Shown here one piece after another: positions 35,554-44,194 of a stretch of DNA of 57,857 bases (the first letter of the stretch is position 1; the number at the start of each line of letters is the position of its first letter). Under the pieces are notes generated by a model, which had not been told where the DNA came from, searched no databases, and worked only from the letters and a program-made list of their open reading frames with translations. This DNA is from Methanosarcina sp. KYL-1 (GTDB lineage Archaea > Halobacteriota > Methanosarcinia > Methanosarcinales > Methanosarcinaceae): positions 1-57,857 of the forward strand of contig NZ_VOUA01000024.1 of the NCBI RefSeq assembly GCF_024372725.1, given 5' to 3'. The translations under genes and the position numbers were made by a program.

Positions 35554-36855
35554 TCAGATCTCCGGCCGCCTGTCGATGATCCTCTTTGCTTTTCCTGCGG
35601 TCCTCTCTATGCTGCCCTTTTCGAGCAGTTCGACGTTCGTCCGGATGTTCAGGACGGCTTTGAGTTCGTGCTGAACGTGGTTCTGGACGGCTTTGAGGTC
35701 TTTGAGGTCGCCGGTAAAGGCGTTATCTTCGAGTTCGACTTCGACGGTCAGCTCGTCGAGCATGTGTTTGTTGCGGTCGAGGATGAGCTGGAAGTATTCG
35801 CCTACCTGTGGGATCCGGGAGATGACATCCTGGATCTGGGAGGGGAAAACGTTGATTCCTCTTACTATGAGCATGTCGTCGGCTCTGCCAAGGAGGCGTG
35901 AAATCTTGGTTGTGGTCCTGCCGCACTCACATTCGGACTCGAGGAGCTTTGTCATGTCGCCGGTGCGGTACCTGATGTTGCAGAAGCCTTCCTTGTTGAG
36001 GGAGGTCAGGACAAGTTCTCCTTTTTCGCCTTCTGAGACCTGTTCGTCGTTTTCGTCAAGGACTTCTACGAGGAACTGGTCGCTCCAGATGTGCAGGCCA
36101 TTTTGTTCCTGGCATTCGAAGCCGACGCCGGGGCCGATCATTTCGGAGAGGCCGTAACAGTCGTAGGCTTTGAGGTTCAGGCGCTTTTCAAGCTGTTTGC
36201 GGGTGTTTTCGGACCAGGGTTCACCGCCGAAGATGGCTGCTTTTAAGGAGAGTTTGTCTACGAGGTCGAGCTCTTCTGCAGTTTCGGCGAGGTAGAAGGC
36301 GTAGGAGGGGGTGCAGTGGACTGCGGTTACTCCGAAGTCGATCATCATCTCGAGCTGGCGGGCAGTGTTGCCTGTGGCTGCGGGGACGACCATGGCTCCC
36401 ATTCTCTCTACGCCGTAGTGGAAGCCCATGCCTCCGGTAAAGAGCCCGTAGTTCATGGAGTTCTGGATTACGTCGCTTTTCGTAAGCCCGATCATTGTGA
36501 GGCTGCGCGCGATCATGTCCGACCAGGCTTCAATGTCATGTGCAGTGTATCCTACAACAGTGGGTTTCCCGCTGGTCCCGGAAGAGGCGTGGATGCGCAC
36601 GATCTCTTCTTTTTTTGCGGCAAAGAGGCCGAAAGGATAGTTTTCCCGAAGATAGGCTTTGCGCGTGAAAGGCAGTTTCCGGACATCATCAAGGGTCTTG
36701 ATGTCTTCGGGGGTGACTCCTGCTTCCTTGAATTTCTGCCTGTAGAAGGGAACGTTGTCATAGACCAGCTTTGCGCTGTGTTGCAGGCGCTTTAACTGCA
36801 GTCTCTTCATTTCTTCGGGATCCATTGTTTCGTATTTCGGCTGCCAGTAGTTCAT
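35554..36855 (-). CDS. Phenylacetate-CoA ligase-type adenylating enzyme (PaaK / F390 synthetase family)
   Basis: A 433-residue ANL-superfamily enzyme. The phosphate loop HASSGTSGKPTVVGYT lies at about 94-109, TPSYAFYLAETAEEL in the middle, GLSEMIGPGVGFEC as the adenine-binding region and YRTGDMTKLL as the hinge. KAKRIIDRR near the end contains the catalytic Lys region. This is the PaaK/coenzyme F390 synthetase family; methanogens use relatives to adenylate coenzyme F420 or aryl acids, and the sequence alone does not decide. Methanosarcina genomes hold several paralogues. It has its own promoter region, with no partner genes nearby. Confidence 0.88.
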   Translation of the reverse strand: MNYWQPKYETMDPEEMKRLQLKRLQHSAKLVYDNVPFYRQKFKEAGVTPEDIKTLDDVRKLPFTRKAYLRENYPFGLFAAKKEEIVRIHASSGTSGKPTVVGYTAHDIEAWSDMIARSLTMIGLTKSDVIQNSMNYGLFTGGMGFHYGVERMGAMVVPAATGNTARQLEMMIDFGVTAVHCTPSYAFYLAETAEELDLVDKLSLKAAIFGGEPWSENTRKQLEKRLNLKAYDCYGLSEMIGPGVGFECQEQNGLHIWSDQFLVEVLDENDEQVSEGEKGELVLTSLNKEGFCNIRYRTGDMTKLLESECECGRTTTKISRLLGRADDMLIVRGINVFPSQIQDVISRIPQVGEYFQLILDRNKHMLDELTVEVELEDNAFTGDLKDLKAVQNHVQHELKAVLNIRTNVELLEKGSIERTAGKAKRIIDRRPEI

Positions 36856-37215
36856 TAAAAGGACCTTCTTTTAAGTTATGAAACCTTTATTCAGGTTCTG
36901 AATTTTACTCTAGTTTTAAAGTTATTTTTTTCTATTTAAGGTTCTGAATTTTATGCAGATCTATGCCATGCCTCTACATGTCATGATGCATTAAGTGGTT
37001 TCTTTTTAGTAGATAACGATTTGTGAAAAATCAATCTGTAGTGTAATTTCCTTCCCACATATAAATATTATTGAATGGGGACCGGGATAAAACAGGACGG
37101 GGATAAAACAGGACGGGGATAAAACAGAACGGGGATAAAACAGGACGGGGATTGAATTAAAAGGGTTAAAAGGAAAAGGGGTCTGAGTTTCATTTCCCTG
37201 TTTCATTTTCCTTTT
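36856..37215. other. Intergenic region with a 16-bp tandem array
   Basis: No gene seen. AT-rich promoter-like sequence precedes the adenylating enzyme gene (36890-36950), and the 16-bp array lies at 37085-37148. Confidence 0.5.
37085..37148. repeat. 16-bp tandem repeat, four copies
   Basis: GGATAAAACAGGACGG repeated four times, the third copy with one change. It lies between two minus-strand genes. Confidence 0.9.
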
Positions 37216-38286
37216 TCATTTCCTCTGCAAATAAGCCGCAAGTGGGAACCCTATAAAGGTCGGAATCCAGAACGAAAACATCCGGTAGCTGAGGATGGCC
37301 ACAACCGCTATCGGACCCGGTACCCCGAGGCCTGTGTACAGTGCCGCCATCGTACTTTCCACGATCCCCACCCCGCCGGGGAGGAGAAAAGCCAGTCTCC
37401 CGAAGAGCAGGGGAAGGCCGTATCCCACAAGCAGGATGCTCGGGCTTACCGGATTCCCGGCAGCTATGAAGAAAAAGTAAAGGGTCAGCATATCAAAGCT
37501 GGCGGTAAGTGTTGCCCCCAGGGCCGGGCGCTTCCAGCCCCCTTTTTCGAGCAGGTCAAAGGCTGCAAACATACGGGAGACTGCGGTTTCCGTGGAATTG
37601 GGGGTATAAGGCATGTGAAAAGCCCTGTAAAAAAGGGCAGCTTTCCTGACAGCTGCAGATGTGAACACCTCACGGTGGCGTTTTCCCCAGCTTACTGCTG
37701 CAAGGCCCAGACTTAGCCCGATAAGGATCAGGAGAAAGGCAAGGGCCTGTATGGGGGAAAGCTCCTTTTCTGTCAGCAGGTGGAGCATCCCGGCAACTCC
37801 CAGTATTATTAAAATAGTGTTGTTGAAAAGGGTGGGCAGGGTGCCTGCAAGCCCCGAACCTTCGGCACTGACACCCTGTTTCCGCACCCAGCGGTATGTA
37901 GCTGCCCCGTTCCCAAGCGGCCCTCCTGCAAGCAGCCCGACGCTTGCTGCAGCAAGGGTTATCAGTATTCCCCTGGGCACCGAGAGTTTCTGGTTCACGG
38001 TTGCTGCAATCGAATGCAGGAGATAGCCGCTTCCCATGTAACTTATAGTCTGGGCAAGGGCAGCCAGCAGCACGGCCCACAGGGCCATGGCTTTGATGAC
38101 CTGCAGGGACTCTTCAACCGAGGCGAGCTGGGGGAGGACCAGATGAACTGCAAGCCCCAGAAAGATGAGGGTGGGAAGGTAGCGGCCTGCCCGCAGCACA
38201 AGCGGGGGAGGAGATGCCAGGCTCCTGTGATTTTGGTTTTCATCTCCACCGTTTGCTCCCACTAATTGTTGACCCCGGTTAATCAT
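37216..38286 (-). CDS. LPG synthase TM region-like membrane protein (UPF0104)
   Basis: A 356-residue integral membrane protein with eight to nine hydrophobic segments and the UPF0104 / lysylphosphatidylglycerol synthase transmembrane features: GGPLGNGAATYRWVRKQG in a central loop and LLPGGVGIVESTMAALYTGLG near the end. The family includes membrane domains linked to aminoacyl-lipid flipping and, in archaea, to glycosylation (AglD C-terminal domain). The aminoacyl-transferase domain of MprF is absent. The substrate is unknown, probably a lipid-linked sugar or polar lipid. The start is uncertain: the first 30 residues are hydrophilic and could be trimmed. Confidence 0.85.
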   Translation of the reverse strand: MINRGQQLVGANGGDENQNHRSLASPPPLVLRAGRYLPTLIFLGLAVHLVLPQLASVEESLQVIKAMALWAVLLAALAQTISYMGSGYLLHSIAATVNQKLSVPRGILITLAAASVGLLAGGPLGNGAATYRWVRKQGVSAEGSGLAGTLPTLFNNTILIILGVAGMLHLLTEKELSPIQALAFLLILIGLSLGLAAVSWGKRHREVFTSAAVRKAALFYRAFHMPYTPNSTETAVSRMFAAFDLLEKGGWKRPALGATLTASFDMLTLYFFFIAAGNPVSPSILLVGYGLPLLFGRLAFLLPGGVGIVESTMAALYTGLGVPGPIAVVAILSYRMFSFWIPTFIGFPLAAYLQRK

Positions 38287-38639
38287 TAACTCCCCCTGAC
38301 TCCGGTTAATCGTTTATCGGTCAATCGTTTATTTCCGTTAAGCCTGAGCCTTATTCCCACTAAATGTTGACCCCGGTTAATCCTTTATTACCCTTCATTT
38401 TCAGACTCCCCTTCATTTTTATCCCCACTGCCTTCATTTCCAATATTCATTAGTTCCCCTACAGCTTCTTTTTTTGTCTGCTTATATTGGCTTTCGGGTT
38501 ACTTTTCCCTTTCCTTCAAAATATCCCCCGGAGATGCCCGGTTGATACTCAGCCGATTAAAACCCAAACGGCTTCAGAAGCCATGAATTTTCCGGATAAT
38601 ATCACAGCCTTTAATTATTATTAAAATGAATTCTTTTTC
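38287..38639. other. Divergent intergenic region, small repeats only
   Basis: No gene seen. TGTTGACCCCGGTTAATC occurs twice (about 38266 and 38364) along with other GGTTAATC pieces, which may be regulatory or simply decayed duplications. Confidence 0.45.
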
Positions 38640-38912
38640 ATGACAGATAATGTGTACCTTTTATTTCCCATCTTTTATGCTGTCCTGAATGCAGCTTCCT
38701 TTACCCTTTACGGGCTTGACAAGTTCAAGGCAAAAAGGCAAAAGTGGCGGATCTCCGAGCAGACCCTCCTGATAGTATCTTTCTTCGGACCTATGGGAGC
38801 CTGGCTTGGCATGCAGCGCTTCAGGCACAAGACCCAGAAACCCCTCTTTAAGTCCCTGGTACCTCTATTTGTAGGGATTCATATCGTTTTTGTGATCTGG
38901 ATCAACCTCTGA
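38640..38912 (+). CDS. DUF1294 family membrane protein
   Basis: A 90-residue protein with the DUF1294 pattern: an N-terminal membrane helix, NAASFTLYGLDKFKAKRQKWRI compactly placed, a second helix with FFGPMGAWLGMQRFRHKTQK, and a third helix at the end. The Trp/Arg and His-Lys rich loop RFRHKTQKP is characteristic. Function unknown. It stands alone on the plus strand. Confidence 0.9.
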   Translation: MTDNVYLLFPIFYAVLNAASFTLYGLDKFKAKRQKWRISEQTLLIVSFFGPMGAWLGMQRFRHKTQKPLFKSLVPLFVGIHIVFVIWINL

Positions 38913-39259
38913 AAGTCCGGAAAAGGTCCTGAAAAAGCGGAACATTGCCACAGTAATTATATATTATGTAAAATGTTTTTTATAGTATTTTCTGCATAAG
39001 ATAAGGTGAGTCACAGTTTTCATTACTTATCTCTGGTGGGGTTTGGGTTAGTAAAATAATGTTCGGATCCGGGTTACTTAAAACGGCAATGGGCCCGGAT
39101 TAGTTTAAATAGTGATGGACCGGGGTCAGTTATAGCAACGGGTCAGCTATGGCAATAATGGACCCGCTTAGTCCTGATACAGTCCTGATACATTTTAATT
39201 AATTCTACTGGTCTTCGGAACGGGGGAAGTTGGCGCTCAGGGGGCCAGAATAAGGGGGA
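38913..39259. other. Intergenic region upstream of the inositol-phosphate-synthase-like gene
   Basis: No gene seen. It holds short duplications (GTCCTGATACA twice near 39170-39192) and several GGACCGGG-like pieces. AAGGGGGA at 39253-39259 is the only good ribosome-binding site for the next gene, right before an ATA codon. Confidence 0.45.
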
Positions 39260-40372
39260 ATACCAGCGGCTGGGAAAGAAAGGATAAAGATTGCAATTGC
39301 TGGAGTTGGGAACTGCTCAAGTTCGCTTTTGCAGGGGATCGAGTACTACAGGAAAAAAGAGAGTAAAGACGCCATCGGCCTGATGCACTGGGACCTTGGG
39401 GGATACCGTCCTCATGATATTGAGGTTGTGGCAGCTTTTGACATCGACAGGAGGAAGGTGGGAAAAGATGTTTCTGAGGCCATATTTTCGCTTCCCAACT
39501 GCACCACCGTTTTCTGTCCCGAGGTACCGAAATGCGGCGTGGAAGTGAAAATGGGAAGAATCCTGGACGGCTGTTCCGAACACCTTGCGGATTACCCCGA
39601 GGAGTGCAGGTTCATGCTTTCGGAAGCCGTAGAAGCCACAAAAGAAGACGTTGTGCGCACCCTGCAGGAATCGGGGGCTGAAGTCCTCCTGAACTACATG
39701 CCCGTAGGCTCCGAGCTGGCTGCCCGTTTCTATGCCGAATGCGCCCTTGAAGCCGGCTGTGCCTTCGTCAACAACATGCCGGTGTTTATTGCCAGCAACC
39801 CGGAATGGGCAAAACGCTTTGAAGAGAAGGGGCTTCCCATAATAGGAGACGACATCAAGTCCCAGCTGGGAGCCACCATCGTCCACCGGACCCTTGCCGA
39901 CCTTTTCATGAAACGCGGGGTAAAACTGGAGCGGACCTACCAGCTCAACACCGGAGGAAATACCGATTTCCTGAACATGCTGAACCGGAGCCGCCTGAAG
40001 TCCAAGAAGACCTCCAAGACCGAGGCCGTGCAGTCCGTGCTAACCGAAAGGCTGGAAAAAGAAAACATCCATGTGGGCCCGAGCGACTACGTGGCCTGGC
40101 AGAAGGATAACAAGGTCTGCTTCCTGCGGATAGAAGGCAGGCTCTTTGGGGACGTGCCCATGAACCTGGAACTCCGGCTCTCGGTGGAAGATTCCCCCAA
40201 CTCCGCAGGGGTTGTTATCGATGCCGTGCGCTGCTGCAAGCTGGCCCTGGACCGCGGGGTTGGCGGGGTGCTCTATTCCCCTTCGTCTTACTTCATGAAA
40301 CACCCGCCCAGGCAGTATCCGGACGACGAAGCATACCTCCTGACCGAATTGTTTATCGCAGGAGATGAGTAG
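39260..40372 (+). CDS. Myo-inositol-1-phosphate synthase-family protein with no canonical start codon
   Basis: The frame encodes an NAD-binding protein of the inositol-1-phosphate synthase family: [20 protein letters not shown] is the N-terminal Rossmann motif, [10 protein letters not shown] and [13 protein letters not shown] follow in the middle, and [15 protein letters not shown] holds the catalytic lysines. The family makes inositol phosphate for archaeal lipids. The first usable ATG/GTG/TTG in frame (TTG at 39329) comes after the GVGNCSSS motif, so it cannot be the true start. Upstream, after TAA at 39251, only ATA codons (39260, 39284) are available; 39260 has AAGGGGGA right before it and gives a 370-residue protein, so I start there. 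An ATG-to-ATA change, true AUA initiation or a sequence error are all possible. Confidence 0.8.
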   Translation: MPAAGKERIKIAIAGVGNCSSSLLQGIEYYRKKESKDAIGLMHWDLGGYRPHDIEVVAAFDIDRRKVGKDVSEAIFSLPNCTTVFCPEVPKCGVEVKMGRILDGCSEHLADYPEECRFMLSEAVEATKEDVVRTLQESGAEVLLNYMPVGSELAARFYAECALEAGCAFVNNMPVFIASNPEWAKRFEEKGLPIIGDDIKSQLGATIVHRTLADLFMKRGVKLERTYQLNTGGNTDFLNMLNRSRLKSKKTSKTEAVQSVLTERLEKENIHVGPSDYVAWQKDNKVCFLRIEGRLFGDVPMNLELRLSVEDSPNSAGVVIDAVRCCKLALDRGVGGVLYSPSSYFMKHPPRQYPDDEAYLLTELFIAGDE

Positions 40373-40541
40373 ATTTCGCAGGAGATGAGTGGAGCTTAAA
40401 AACAGTTCCAGTAAAAAGCAGTTCCAGTAAAAAGCATTCCCGGTAAAAAGCATTCCTGGTAAAAAATAAGAAAGGGGGTTTGAAATAAAGAACTTGACCT
40501 TTAACCAGGTTGCTCCTGGTAATCGAGTCCCTCTCTATGCT

Positions 40542-40826
40542 TTATTTGGAGAGTTCTTCTTCTACTTCTTCGGCTCCGGCCTCCAGTTCCAGCCCCTGCT
40601 GCGGGTCAAAGCGCAGTAACAGTGCCTGGAACTCCCCAACGTGTGTCTTTTCTTCCTTTGCGATGTCCAGAAGAATCGCCCTGATATCAGCGTTTTTGGT
40701 CATGTCAGCCATCTGTTCATAAAGGCTGACAGCATCAAGCTCGGCGATAATTCCTGCTCTGAGGATCTGCTTGTCGATGTCTTCTTCCGGTACGTTCTTA
40801 AGGTTGATAGGAATCTGTGATAACAT
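40542..40826 (-). CDS. Ferritin-like protein related to encapsulin cargo (Flp type)
   Basis: A 94-residue two-helix ferritin-like protein: AELDAVSLYEQMADMT and DIAKEEKTHVGEFQALLLRFDP. The iron ligands expected for the encapsulated-ferritin-like group are present (Glu29, Glu59, His62). It strongly resembles the N-terminal ferritin-like domain fused to encapsulin in Pyrococcus and the cargo protein next to encapsulin elsewhere, but no shell gene is nearby. I chose ATG at 40826 because GGGGTGAT lies six bases upstream; the frame is open 13 codons further. It would dimerise into a diiron site and oxidise or store iron. The acidic tail EAGAEEVEEELSK could be a targeting peptide. Confidence 0.82.
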   Translation of the reverse strand: MLSQIPINLKNVPEEDIDKQILRAGIIAELDAVSLYEQMADMTKNADIRAILLDIAKEEKTHVGEFQALLLRFDPQQGLELEAGAEEVEEELSK

Positions 40827-40914
40827 ACTAATCACCCCTATGCTATAATATGGGTTTTCGATCATAAATAAGTTTATTCCAGTCCTTGAATCCGCTTATC
40901 AGGCGTAAATTGGC

Positions 40915-42105
40915 TTAATTTGCAGCAGACCCGTTTGCAGTGGACCCGTTTAATGCGTAACTTATCCTGTAGATCGCGTTGTTCCTGTCATCCGAGACCA
41001 GCAGTGCCCCGTCCGGCATTACCAGCACGTCCACCGGCCTTCCCCAGGCTGAGAGGCCCTGGAGCCAGCCTTCGGCAAAAACCTCATAGCTTACAGGGGT
41101 CCCGTTTTCCAGCCTGACCAGGGTTACCCTGTACCCGATCGGAATTTTCCTGTTCCAGGACCCGTGCTCGGCGATGAAAGTCTGGTTCCTGTATTCTTCC
41201 GGGAACATCGAACCCGTGTAAAACGTCATCCCCAGAGCTGCTACATGTGGGCCCAGTTTAACTTCGGGAGGCGTGAATTCCGAGCAGTCCCGAAGTTTCC
41301 CGTAATCCGGATCCGGGATGTCTCCCCCGTGGCAGAAGGGAAAGCCGAAATGCAGCCCGGGTTCAGGAGCCCGGTTCAGCTCGTCCGGGGGCAGGTCGTC
41401 TCCCAGCCAGTCCCGCCCGTTGTCCGTAAACCAGAGCTCACCGGTCTCGGGGTGCCAGGCAAAACCCACGGTATTTCTTATGCCGCGGGCAAAGATCTCA
41501 AGCTGGCTCCCATCCGGCTCCATCCGCATGAGGGTGGCGTACCTCTCATCTTTTTCCTCCATGTTGCAGACGTTGCAGGGCGCACCCACAGGCACGTAAA
41601 GTTTTCCGTCAGGCCCGAATTTTATGTATTTCCAGCCGTGGGAACTGTCAGATGGAAAACTATCGTTTACGACCACCGGCTCGGGAGGGTCTTCCAGCCT
41701 GGCTTCGATATCGTCGTAGCGGATTACCCTGGAAACCTCGGCCACGTAAAGGGAGCCGTTCCTGAAGGCTACCCCGTTTGGCATGGTCAGCCCCTCGGCA
41801 AGCACCAGCACCTCGTCGGCCTTATTGTCTTTATCCCGGTCCGGGATCGCATAAACCTTGCCTGCCCCGCGGCTGCCCACAAAAAGCGTGCCGTTCGGGC
41901 TCAAGGTCATTGACCGGGCATTTTCAACATTTTCGGCGTAGTAGTCTATGGAAAAGCCCGGAGGAAGCTCGATACAGCCAATTCCGGTCCCGTTTTCATC
42001 ACAGTTACTCAGGGGCACGGATCTCAGGGCCGCATAAGCTGAAAACACAAGAATTATCAGGGCCATGAAGGTGATCAGGCCGAAAATTATATTTTTGCTC
42101 TTCAT
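40915..42105 (-). CDS. Sorbosone dehydrogenase-like beta-propeller protein, membrane-anchored
   Basis: A 396-residue protein with an N-terminal membrane helix or signal anchor (about 6-27) followed by a six-bladed propeller like that of PQQ-dependent glucose/sorbosone dehydrogenases: GFSIDYYAENVENARSMTLS, GLTMPNGVAFRNGSLYVAEV, HGWKYIKFGPDGKLYVPVGA, RGIRNTVGFAWHPETGELWF and FIAEHGSWNRKIPIGYRV. Four Cys in the propeller (CNVC and CHGG...DC) may form disulphides. Methanogens do not normally make PQQ, so the true substrate and electron acceptor are uncertain. It faces outside the cell. It may share a transcript with the gene upstream at 42213-42824. Confidence 0.85.
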   Translation of the reverse strand: MKSKNIIFGLITFMALIILVFSAYAALRSVPLSNCDENGTGIGCIELPPGFSIDYYAENVENARSMTLSPNGTLFVGSRGAGKVYAIPDRDKDNKADEVLVLAEGLTMPNGVAFRNGSLYVAEVSRVIRYDDIEARLEDPPEPVVVNDSFPSDSSHGWKYIKFGPDGKLYVPVGAPCNVCNMEEKDERYATLMRMEPDGSQLEIFARGIRNTVGFAWHPETGELWFTDNGRDWLGDDLPPDELNRAPEPGLHFGFPFCHGGDIPDPDYGKLRDCSEFTPPEVKLGPHVAALGMTFYTGSMFPEEYRNQTFIAEHGSWNRKIPIGYRVTLVRLENGTPVSYEVFAEGWLQGLSAWGRPVDVLVMPDGALLVSDDRNNAIYRISYALNGSTANGSAAN

Positions 42106-42141
42106 TTCTTCTCCCCCCTCATCCGAATCAGACTTACCTTA

Positions 42142-42216
42142 AATTCCCTTCCTCAGAATTCCCTTCCTCAGAATTCCCTTCCTCAGAATTCCCTTCCTCA
42201 GAATTCCCTTCCTCAG
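42142..42216. repeat. 15-bp tandem repeat, five copies
   Basis: AATTCCCTTCCTCAG is repeated five times between the two genes; the last copy covers the stop codon of the ATP10-like gene. Expansion has therefore occurred right at the gene end. Confidence 0.92.
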
Positions 42217-42824
42217 AATTCTTTTTCTTCCAGAAGAGCTCTTGCGGTTTCGATTAGTTTTTTTCCGGATTCGGGCCCTGCATACCCCTGCCCCTTCCAG
42301 CGGATGACCCCTCCGGGGTCCAGCAAAAAGACATAGGCAAAACTCGTGTCCGGCATCCCGAGGGCTTCCTGGTAGCCCGAGTAGTCCCCGTAAAAGGTAA
42401 CAACGTTTCCGTGCTTTTCTATGGGGATCCCTCCCCGCATCCCGGAGTCGATCATCCAGGAGAGCACCTTCCAGCCCGAACTGATCATGGGGACCTCGTA
42501 GACCGCAACCCTGCTGTCCTTCCCGAACTCCCTCTCAAAAGGCACTGCCCAGGAATCGATCATGCTCTGGGCGCTGCGCACGAAAGCCACACAGACCAGG
42601 GCCACCTTTCCTTTCACCTCTTCCGGCAGGGTCAGGAGCCTGCCTGCAAGGGACTTTGACGTAATCTCAGGAAAAGGCTTCCCGACAACCTTCTTTTCAG
42701 CAGCCTTGTTTTCGGGATTTCCGGCACTCCTGAGATTTGCAGCCAGCCTGTCCACCGAATCGTCAACCGAATAGGCGGCTTCCCGGAAGGCTTCCCTTTT
42801 TGAAATGTCCTGCTCTGCTTTCAT
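42213..42824 (-). CDS. ATP10-like thioredoxin-fold protein
   Basis: A 203-residue soluble protein with VGKPFPEITSKSLAGRLLTL, KVALVCVAFVRSAQSMIDSW and SFAYVFLLDPGGVIRWKGQG, the pattern of the ATP10 family, a thioredoxin-like fold known from yeast as an ATP synthase assembly factor. There is no CxxC, so it is probably not a redox enzyme of the usual kind. I chose ATG at 42824 after GGGGGAA; 28 further codons upstream are open. Its role in an archaeon is unknown. The 3' end is bordered by a 15-bp repeat array. Confidence 0.75.
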   Translation of the reverse strand: MKAEQDISKREAFREAAYSVDDSVDRLAANLRSAGNPENKAAEKKVVGKPFPEITSKSLAGRLLTLPEEVKGKVALVCVAFVRSAQSMIDSWAVPFEREFGKDSRVAVYEVPMISSGWKVLSWMIDSGMRGGIPIEKHGNVVTFYGDYSGYQEALGMPDTSFAYVFLLDPGGVIRWKGQGYAGPESGKKLIETARALLEEKEF

Positions 42825-43019
42825 GAAATTCCCCCCATTTTTGGAATTTGAATCATGAATTATCCTGCCAATTATATATTGTCCGGCTTTGTAGAAAGGT
42901 TTTTTCAAGCCCCGATCACTATTTAAATTTAGGGTAAGTTAATATTTTCACACTGATCTGTTAATACTTTCACACAGCTTTCTCAAGCCTTTTCTACGGG
43001 CAGCGGTTATTTTAAGGTA

Positions 43020-44126
43020 ATGCCTGCCCCCAATCAGAAAACGAGCGACTTTAAAAAGCGGATAACCCTCCATGTGGACATGGACAGCTTCTTTGCCTCA
43101 GTTGAGGTCAGGGAGCGCCCTGAACTGAAAGGGCTGCCTGTGGTGGTGGGCTCCGACCCGAAGGGAGGCTCGGGCAGGGGGGTTGTCAGCACCTGCTCGT
43201 ACGAGGCCCGCAGGTACGGAATCCATTCGGCCCTGCCTATTTCAAAGGCATATAAGCTCTGCCCTGAAGCGGTCTTTTTGCCTGTCAACATGAAGCTTTA
43301 TGCGGGGGTCTCGGTAGGGGTCATGGAAGTTCTCAGGGGGTTTGCGGAAAAGTTCCAGCAGGTCAGCGTGGACGAGGCTTACCTGGTGCCCGGGCCCGAG
43401 GTAGAAAATTTTGAGGAGGCTGCCCTCCTTGCCCTGCGGATCAAGGACGAAATCCAGAAGCAGCAGGGGATCACCTGTTCCGTGGGGGTCGGGCCGAACA
43501 AGCTAATTGCAAAGATTGCTTCGGGTTTCCAGAAACCTGACGGCTTGACCGTTGTCCGACCCGAAGATGTCCGGGAATTCCTTTTTCCCCTGCAGGTCTC
43601 AAAAATCCCCGGGATCGGGGAAAAGACCACGGAATCCCTGAAGGAAATGGGGATCTCCACGGTGGAAGAACTTGCAAACTGCGATATCCAGCTCCTCAAG
43701 TCCAGGTTCGGGAAAATGGGGCTCCAGATGAAGCAGATGGCAAACGGGCTCGATTTCGGGGAGGTCAGGGAAAAGGAAGACGTAAAGTCCATCAGCCGGC
43801 ACGGGACTTTTGAGGAAGACACAAATGACCCTGTAAAGGTCTTCGGCTCCCTGGACACACTCAGCGAAAGCGTTCACGGCTCCCTCCTGAAGCACAATTT
43901 CCTTTTCAAAACAGTGACCCTGGTAGTGCGCTTTGAGGACTTTTCCACATACACGCGCTCAAGAACGGTTCCTATCTGGACCTCGGACCTCTTTGTTATA
44001 AAAAGGACGGTCCGCCAGCTCCTCTCCGAGTTTTTGGGGGGCAGAAAGTTCAGGCTGGTGGGCGTTGGGGTTGCAAAACTCAGGGAACGGGACGAGAGGC
44101 AGGCCCTGATTACGGATTTCCTTTAA
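43020..44126 (+). CDS. dinB: DNA polymerase IV (Y-family)
   Basis: A 368-residue Y-family polymerase. The catalytic acidic motif LHVDMDSFFASVEVRE lies at about 17-32 and VSVDEAYLVPGPE at about 118-130 (second acidic pair), with SCSVGVGPNKLIAKIAS-type sequence in the palm and IPGIGEKTTESLKEMGI in the thumb helix-hairpin-helix. The little finger is complete. The usual C-terminal PCNA-binding peptide is not obvious. It performs lesion bypass. It is followed after 68 bases by the SplB-like gene and then UPF0282, suggesting one transcription unit for lesion tolerance. Confidence 0.95.
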   Translation: MPAPNQKTSDFKKRITLHVDMDSFFASVEVRERPELKGLPVVVGSDPKGGSGRGVVSTCSYEARRYGIHSALPISKAYKLCPEAVFLPVNMKLYAGVSVGVMEVLRGFAEKFQQVSVDEAYLVPGPEVENFEEAALLALRIKDEIQKQQGITCSVGVGPNKLIAKIASGFQKPDGLTVVRPEDVREFLFPLQVSKIPGIGEKTTESLKEMGISTVEELANCDIQLLKSRFGKMGLQMKQMANGLDFGEVREKEDVKSISRHGTFEEDTNDPVKVFGSLDTLSESVHGSLLKHNFLFKTVTLVVRFEDFSTYTRSRTVPIWTSDLFVIKRTVRQLLSEFLGGRKFRLVGVGVAKLRERDERQALITDFL

Positions 44127-44194
44127 GAGGCTGTGGATTAGATAGCCTTTGATTAGATAGCTTGTGTATCAGGGTGCTTTAAGGGGATTTTTTC

